Program-made: the position numbers and the translations under genes
The notes under the pieces: generated by a model
What the model was told of the DNA's origin: nothing
Database searches by the model: none
What the model saw: the letters and a program-made list of their open reading frames with translations, nothing else
DNA from: Hydractinia symbiolongicarpus
Taxonomy: Eukaryota; Cnidaria; Hydrozoa; Anthoathecata; Hydractiniidae
Reading direction: 5' to 3'
DNA: 64,000 nt
Assembly (NCBI RefSeq): GCF_029227915.1
Contig: NC_079887.1
Location: forward strand, 17,297,650-17,361,649
Part shown: piece by piece, positions 56,551 to 64,000 of the stretch
Layout of the letters: each line of letters begins with the position of its first letter
Numbering within the stretch: the first letter of the stretch is position 1

Positions 56551-59500
56551 GGACGTTGCAGTCCATTGAAAGGGAAAGGATTAGATCAATGGTAAATAGC
56601 ACAGGCACGTGGAACCACGTGATTTACGTGAAAGGCCTTTATTAGGCTTAAAAAGCCCATATTACGGCCCTTAGAGGCCTGTTACGTAGTTGACGGTGTT
56701 TTAAAGACATGGTGTAATGGAAAATGACTTGGGCCGGGAAAATCCATTAGGAGTGGAAGGATTAGCCCAATGGTAAACAGCGCAGGCACGTGGAACCACG
56801 TGATTTACGGCTCATTGGAAAACCATTTGGGACGTGGTAAATGATTGAGAGTTGAAGGACTAGACCAATGGTAACATGCTCAGGCACGTGGAACTACGTG
56901 ATTTATGTATAGGGCCTTTATTTGGCAACAAAAGGCTATATTACAGCGTTTAGAGGCCTGTAAGCGTAGTTGACTGTGTTTTAAAGACATGACGCAATGG
57001 AAAGCAATTTGGGACGTCGTAGTCCATTGAGAGTGAAAGGATTAGACCAATGGTAAATAGCGCAGGCACGTGGAACCACGTGATTTACGTGTAAGACCTT
57101 TATTAGGCATCAAAAGGCCATATTACAGCGTTTAGAGACCTGTGCGCGTAGTTGAGTGTGTTTTAAAGACATGGCGTTATGGAAAATGACTTGATATGTC
57201 GTAGTCTATTGAGAGTGGAAGGATTAGACCAATGGTAAACAGCACAGGCACGTGGAACCACGTGATTTACGGGTAAGGCCTTCATTAGGAATCAAAAGGC
57301 CATACTACAGCATTTAGAGGCCTGTGCGCGTAGTGGACCCTGTTTTAAAGACATGGTGTAATGGAAAATGACTTGGGACGGGAAAAACCATTAGGAATGG
57401 AAGGATTAGCCCAATGGTAAACAGCGCAGGCACGTGGAACCACGTGATTTACGGCTCATTGGAAAACCATTTGGGACGTGGTAAATGATTGAGAGTTGAA
57501 GGACTAGACCAATGGTAACCTGCGCAGGCACGTGGAACTCCGTGATTTACGTGTAAGGCCTTTATTAGGCGTAAAAAGGCCATATTTCGGCCTTTAGAGG
57601 CCTGTACACGTTGTTGACGTTGTTATAAAGCCATGGCGCAATGGAAAACGACTTGGGACGTCGTAGTCTATTAGGACTGGAAGGATTAGAACAATGGTAA
57701 ACAGCGCAGGCACGTGAAACCTGTGATTTACGTGAAGTCCTTTATTAGGCGTAAAAAGATCATATTACAGCATTTAGAGGCCTATAACCGTAGTTGACGC
57801 TGTTGAAAAGCCATGCCGCAATGGAAAACGGCATGGAAAGTCGTAGTCCATTGAGAGTGGAAGAATTACACCAATGGTAGCCTGCGCAGGCACGTGGAAC
57901 CACGTGATTTACGTGTAAGGCTTTTATTAGGCTTCAAAAGGCCATATTAAACTCTTTACAGGCCTGTGCGCGTAGTTGACTATATTTTAATGACATGACG
58001 CAATGGAAAACGCCTTGGGACGTCGTAGTCCATTGAAAGTGGAAGGATTACAACAATGGTAACCTGCGCAGGCACTTGGAACCACGTGATTTATGTCCAA
58101 GGCTTTTATTAAGCATCAAAAGGCAATATTACAGTCTTTACAAGCCTGTGCGCGTAGTTGACTGTGTTATAAAGCCATGGCGCAAAGGAAAACGACTTGG
58201 GAAGTCGTAGTCCATTGAGAGTGGAATGATTAGACCAATGGTAAACAGCGCAGGCACGTGGAACCACGTGATTTACGTGTAAGGCCTTTATTAGGCATCA
58301 AAAGGCCATATTACAGCGTTTAGAGACCTGTGGGCGTAGTTGACTGTGTTTTAAAAACATGGCGTAATGGAAAACGACTTGGGACGTCGTAGTCTATTGA
58401 AATATGAAGGACTAGACCAATGGTAACCTGCGCAGGCACGTGGAACTACGTGATTGATGTGTAAGGCCTTTATTAGGCAACAAAAGGCGATATTACAGCG
58501 TTTAGAGGCCTGTAAGCGTAGTTGACTGTGTTTTAAAGACATGATGCAATGGAAAGCGATTTGGGACGTCGTAGTCCATTGAGAGTGAAAGGATTAGACC
58601 AATGGTAAATAACACAGGCACGTGGAACTACGTGATTTACCTGTAAGGCCTTTATTAGGCATCAAAAGGCCATATTACAACGTTTAGAGGCCTGTGCGCG
58701 TAGTTGACTCTGTTTTACAGACATGGTGTAATGGAAAAAGGCTTGGGACGGGAAAATCCAATAAGAGTGGAAGGATTAGCCCAATGGTAAACAGCGCAGG
58801 CACGTGGAACTACGTGATTTACGTGTAAGGCTTTTATTAGGCATTAAAACAACATATTATAGTCTTTAGAGGCCTGTACACGTAGTTGACGGTGTTGTAA
58901 AGACATGGCGTAATGGAACTCGACTTGGGACGTCGTAGTCAAATGAGAGTAGAAGGATTAGATCAATGGTAACCTGCGCAGGTACGTGGAACCACGTGAT
59001 TTATGTGTAGGGCCTTTATTTGGCGTCAAAAAGCCAAATTACGGCCTTTAGAGGCCTGTTACGTAGTTGACGGTGTTATAAAGCCGTGGCGCAATGGAAA
59101 ACGACTTGGGAATTCGTAGTCCATTGAGAGGGAAAGGATTAGATCAATGGTAAATAGCACAGGCACGTGGAACCACGTGATTTACGTGTAAGGCTTTTAT
59201 TAGGCTTCAAAAGGCCATATTAAACTCTTTACAGGCCTGTGCGCGTAGTTGACTATATTTTAATGAGATGACGTAATGGAAAACGCCTTGGGACGTCGTA
59301 GTCCATTGAAAGTGGAAGGATTACAACAATGGTAACCTGCGCAGGCACTTGGAACCACGTGATTTATGTCCAAGGCTTTTATTAAGCATCAAAAGGCAAT
59401 ATTACAGTCTTTACAAGCCTGTGCGCGTAGTTGACTGTGTTATAAAGCCATGGCGCAAAGGAAAACGACTTGGGAAGTCGTAGTCCATTCAGAGTGGAAT

Positions 59501-59750
59501 GATTAGACCAATGGTAAACAGCGCAGGCACGTGGAACCACGTGATTTACGTGTAAGGCCTTTATTAGGCATCAAAAGGCCATATTACAGCGTTTAGAGAC
59601 CTGTGGGCGTAGTTGACTGTGTTTTAAAGACATGGCGTAATGGAAAACGACTTGGGACGTCGTAGTCTATTGAAATATGAAGGACTAGACCAATGGTAAC
59701 CTGCGCAGGCACGTGGAACTACGTGATTGATGTGTAAGGCCTTTATTAGG
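53280..59750 (-). repeat. Satellite duplication, 4012-bp offset
   Basis: The segment about 53280-55738 recurs at 57292-59750 with few differences, including rare variants such as CGTGAAACCTGTG and GCCTATAACCG. A third, partial copy starts near 63400 and runs to the window end. Confidence 0.85.
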
Positions 59751-61752
59751 CAACAAAAGGCGATATTACAGCGTTTAGAGGCCTGTAAGCGTAGTTGACT
59801 GTGTTTTAAAGACATGATGCAATGGAAAGCAATTTGGGACGTCGTATTCCATTGAGAGTGAAAGGATTAGACCAATGGTAAATAACACAGGCACGTGGAA
59901 CTACGTGATTTATCTGTAAGGCCTTTATTAGGCATCAAAAGGCCATATTACAACGTTTAGAGGCCTGTGCGCGTAGTTGACTCTGTTTTACAGACATGGT
60001 GTAATGGAAAAAGGCTTGGGACGGGAAAATCCATTAAGAGTGGAAGTATTAGCCCAATGGTAAACAGCGCAGGCACGTGAAACTACGTGATTTACGTGTA
60101 AGGCTTTTATTAGGCATTAAAACAACATATTATAGTCTTTAGAGGCCTGTACACGTAGTTGACGGTGTTATAAAGCCGTGGCACAATGGAAAACGACTTG
60201 GGAATTCGTAGTCCATTGAGAGGGAAAGGATTAGATCAATGGTAAATAGCACAGGCACGTGGAACCACGTGATTTACGTGTAAGGCCTTTGTTAGGCTTC
60301 AAAAGGCCATATTACAGCGTTTAGAGGCCTGTGCGCGTTGTTGACTGTGTTATAAAGCCATGGCGCAAAGGAAAACGACTTGGGAAGTCGTAGTCCATTG
60401 AGAGTGGAAGAATTACACCAATGGTAGCCTGCGCAGGCACGTGGAACCACGTGATTTACGTGTAAGGCTTTTATTAGGCTTTAAAAGGCCATATTAAACT
60501 CTTTACAGGCCTGTGCGCGTAGTTGACTATATTTTAATGACATGACGTAATGGAAAACGCCTTGGGACGTCGTAGTCCATTGAAAGTGGAAGGATTACAA
60601 CAATGGTAACCTGCGCAAGCACTTGGAACCACGTGATTTATGTCCAAGGCTTTTATTAAGCATCAAAAGGCAATATTACAGTCTTTACAAGCCTGTGCGC
60701 GTAGTTGACTGTGTTATAAAGCCATGGCGCAAAGGAAAACGACTTGGGAAGTCGTAGTCCATTCAGAGTGGAATGATTAGACCAATGGTAAACAGCGCAG
60801 GCACGTGGAACCACGTGATTTACGTGTAAGGCCTTTATTAGGCATCAAAAGGCCATATTACAGCGTTTAGAGACCTGTGGGCGTAGTTGACTGTGTTTTA
60901 AAGACATGGCGTAATGGAAAACGACTTGGGACGTCGTAGTCTATTGAAATATGAAGGACTAGACCAATGGTAACCTGCGCAGGCACGTGGAACTACGTGA
61001 TTGATGTGTAAGGCCTTTATTAGGCAACAAAAGGCGATATTACAGCGTTTAGAGGCCTGTAAGCGTAGTTGACTGTGTTTTAAAGACATGATGCAATGGA
61101 AAGCAATTTGGGACGTCGTAGTCCATTGAGAGTGAAAGGATTAGACCAATGGTAAATAACACAGGCACGTGGAACTACGTGATTTACCTGTAAGGCCTTT
61201 ATTAGGCATCAAAAGGCCATATTACAACGTTTAGAGGCCTGTGCGCGTAGTTGACTCTGTTTTACAGACATGGTGTAATGGAAAAAGGCTTGGGACGGGA
61301 AAATTCATTAAGAGTGGAAGTATTAGCCCAATGGTAAACAGCGCAGGCACGTGAAACTACGTGATTTACGTGTAAGGCTTTTATTAGGCATTAAAACAAC
61401 ATATTATAGTCTTTAGAGGCCTGTACACGTAGTTGACGGTGTTATAAAGCCGTGGCGCAATGGAAAACGACTTGGGAATTCGTAGTCCATTGAGAGGGAA
61501 AGGATTAGTCAATGGTAAATAGCACAGGCACGTGGAACCACGTGATTTACGTGTAAGGCCTTTGTTAGGCTTCAAAAGGCCATATTACAGCGTTTAGAGG
61601 CCTGTGCGCGTTGTTGACTGTGTTATAAAGCCATGGCGCAAAGGAAAACGACTTGGGAAGTCGTAGTCCATTGAGAGTGGAAGAATTACACCAATGGTAG
61701 CCTGCGCAGGCACGTGGAACCACGTAATTTACGTGTAAGGCTTTTATTAGGC
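57933..61752 (-). repeat. 1273-bp (7-monomer) higher-order repeat, three tandem copies
   Basis: The landmark TTCAAAAGGCCATATTAAAC or a one-base variant recurs at 57933, 59206, 60480 and 61753, a period of 1273-1274 bp, equal to seven monomers. The same pair of units occurs at 53921 and 55194. Confidence 0.9.
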
Positions 61753-64000
61753 TTCAAAAGGCCATATTAAACTCTTTACAGGCCTGTGCGCGTAGTTGAC
61801 TATATTTTAATGACATGACGCAATGGAAAACGCCTTGGGAATTCGTAGTCCATAGAAAGGGAAAGGATTAGATCAATGGTAAATAGCACAGTCACGTGGA
61901 ACCACGTGATTTACGTGTAAAGCTTTTATTAGGCATTAAAACAACATATTATAGTCTTTAAAGGCCTGTACACGTAATTGACGGTGTTGTAAAGACATGG
62001 CGCAATGGAACTCGACTTGGGACGTCGTAGTCTATTGAGAGTAGAAGGATTAGACCAATTGTAACCTGCGCAAGGCACCTGGAACCACGTGATTTACGTG
62101 TAAGGCCCCTACTAGGTGTCAAAAGGACATATTACGGCCTTTAGAGGTTTGTAAGCGTAGTTGACGGTGATATCAGGCCATGGTGCTTTGGAAAACCATT
62201 TGGGACGTGGTAAACGATTGAGAGTTGAAGGACTAGACCAATGGTAACCTGCGCAGGCAGGTGGAACTACGTGATTGATGTGAAAGGCCTTTATTAGGCA
62301 ACAAAAGGCCATATTACAGCGTTTAGAGGCCTGTAAGCGTGGTTGATTGTGTTTTAAAGACATGATGCAATGGAAAGCAATTTGGGACGTCGTAGTCCAT
62401 TGAGAGTGAAAGGATTAGACCAATGGTAAATAACACAGGCACGTGGAACCACGTGATTTACCTGTAAGGCCTTTATTAGGCATCAAAAGGCCATATTACA
62501 ACGTTTAGAGGCCTGTGCGCGTAGTTGACTCTGTTTTACAGACATGGTGTAATGGAAAAAGGCTTGGGACGGGAAAATCCATTAAGAGTGGAAGGATTAG
62601 CCCAATGATAACCTGCGCAGGCACGTGGAACCACGTGATTTACGTGTAAGGCTTTTATTAGGCATTAAAACAACATATTATAGTCTTTAGAGGCCTGTAC
62701 ACTTAGTTGACGGTGTTGTAAAGACATGGCGTAATGGAACTCGACTTGGGACGTCGTAGTCAAATGAGAGTAGAAGGATTAGATCAATGGTAACCTGGGT
62801 AGGTACGTGGAACTACGTGATTTATGTGTAGGGCCTTTATTTAGCGTCAAAAAGCCATATTACGGCCTTTAGAGGCCTGTTACGTAGTTGACGATGTTAT
62901 AAAGCCATGGCGTAATGGAAAACGACTTGGGAATTCGTAGTCCATTGAGAGGGAAAGGATTAGATCAATGGTAAATAGCACAGGCACGTGGAACCACGTG
63001 ATTTACGTGTAAGGCCTTTGTTAGGCATCAAAAGGCCATATTACAGCGTTTAGAGGCCTGTGCGCGTAGTTGACTGTGTTATAAAGCCATGGCGCAAAGG
63101 AAAACGACTTGGCAAGTCGTAGTCCATTGAGAGAGGAAGAATTAGACCAATGGTAGCCTGCGCAGGCACGTGGAACCACGTGATTTACGTGCAAGGCTTT
63201 TATTAATCATCAAAAGGCCATATTACAGTCTTTACAGGCCCGTGCGCGTAGTTAACTGTGTTTTAATGAGATGACGCAATGGAAAACGATTTGGAAAGTC
63301 GTAGTCCATTGAGAGTGCAAGGATTAGGCCAATGGTAACCTGCGCAGGCACGAGGTACCACGTGATTATTTTTAAGGCCTTTATTAGGCGTAGAAAGGCC
63401 ATATTACGGCCTTTAGAGGCCTGTGCGCGTAGTTGACTGTGTTATAAAGCCATGGCGCAAAGGAAAACGACTTGGGAAGTCGTAGTCCATTGAGAGTGGA
63501 ATGATTAGACCAATGGTAAACAGCGCAGGCACGTGGAACCACGTGATTTACGTGTAAGGCCTTTATTAGGCATCAAAAGGCCATATTACAGCGTTTAGAG
63601 ACCTGTGGGCGTAGTTGACTGTGTTTTAAAAACATGGCGTAATGGAAAACGACTTGGGACGTCGTAGTCTATTGAAATATGAAGGACTAGACCAATGGTA
63701 ACCTGCGCAGGCACGTGGAACTACGTGATTGATGTGTAAGGCCTTTATTAGGCAACAAAAGGCGATATTACAGCGTTTAGAGGCCTGTAAGCGTAGTTGA
63801 CTGTGTTTTAAAGACATGATGCAATGGAAAGCGATTTGGGACGTCGTAGTCCATTGAGAGTGAAAGGATTAGACCAATGGTAAATAACACAGGCACGTGG
63901 AACTACGTGATTTACCTGTAAGGCCTTTATTAGGCATCAAAAGGCCATATTACAACGTTTAGAGGCCTGTGCGCGTAGTTGACTCTGTTTTACAGACATG

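Larger units (their letters stand above)
29698..64000. repeat. 182-bp satellite DNA array
   Basis: Tandem monomers of about 182 bp (first unit starts recur at 29701, 29884 and 30066) fill the rest of the window and continue beyond it, about 185-188 monomers. Most monomers carry the dyad CACGTG-GTTC-CACGTG (two CACGTG boxes) or a one-arm variant, a GGCCTTT...AAAGGCC inverted repeat and a GACGTC near the next unit. Monomers differ from each other by substitutions that define recurring types, arranged in higher-order repeats. The ORFs of about 63 codons seen in many monomers do not continue from unit to unit because 182 is not a multiple of three. Confidence 0.97.
32308..64000 (-). repeat. Satellite block in reverse orientation
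   Basis: From 32308 all monomers read as the reverse complement of the first block. No other orientation change was seen up to the window end. Confidence 0.95.

Noticed and set aside
29730-63817. Dozens of 60-84 codon ORFs beginning MSLKHSQLR or MTLKHCQLR along the array
   Set aside because: They are the same satellite monomer read in one frame. The period of about 182 bp is not a multiple of three, the ORFs stop at unit borders, and there is no sign of a common coding constraint.
29698-64000. Satellite as tRNA genes or a tRNA-derived SINE, because of GGTTCCACGTGCC
   Set aside because: The stretch does not fit a proper B box and there is no A box or cloverleaf.

Overview
The window looks like a repeat-dominated stretch of an invertebrate animal genome, most likely a cnidarian or similar marine metazoan. 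The reasons are: Ty3/gypsy LTR retrotransposons and non-LTR elements with apurinic endonuclease plus reverse transcriptase; a Polinton/Maverick-like (adintovirus-like) gene set whose small accessory proteins resemble those I know from cnidarian genomes; and a very long animal-type satellite. There is no operon structure, no recognisable RNA gene and no clearly intact host gene. The taxonomic call is inference.

Layout. 1-2100: an inverted, decayed fragment of a Polinton-like element (copy 1), with a Cys-rich protein similar in plan to a poxvirus/giant-virus late transcription factor. 2386-4099 and 17783-17912: pieces of a gene or genes made of short C-x2-AV-x-DP-VPD repeats (DUF4116-like). The second piece is split by a nested stack of transposons. 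LTR element 1 (4100-17777, plus strand, 170-bp LTRs, target duplication GTAAT) carries LTR element 2 (8180-16858, minus strand, 93-bp LTRs, target duplication TTCTG), and element 2 carries a non-LTR retrotransposon (12168-16413, minus strand) in its gag gene. A second, broken non-LTR element follows at 17933-20809.

21173-29690 is Polinton-like copy 2. It keeps, in order, two small ORFs, a membrane/coiled-coil protein, a conserved small protein, a probable virion protein with a C-terminal membrane helix, a second coiled-coil membrane protein, a probable double-jelly-roll major capsid protein, a packaging ATPase, two uncharacterised ORFs and a DDE integrase. DNA polymerase B and a maturation protease are absent, every long gene carries stops or frameshifts, and the integrase is cut off by the satellite. 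It is an inactive fossil on this sequence.

29698-64000 (beyond the window edge): one continuous tandem array of a ~182-bp satellite, roughly 185-188 monomers. Monomers run in one orientation to ~32307 and in the opposite orientation afterwards. A near-perfect dyad containing two CACGTG boxes recurs in most monomers, and the orientation switch lies exactly at this dyad. The array shows several higher-order repeats (about 1273, 1919, 2745, 3369 and 4012 bp offsets) and a recurrent half-length monomer. The ~63-codon ORFs in the monomers are by-products of the repeat.

Many frame breaks lie at homopolymer runs (an 18-G run, an 8-C run), so some could be assembly errors rather than biological decay.
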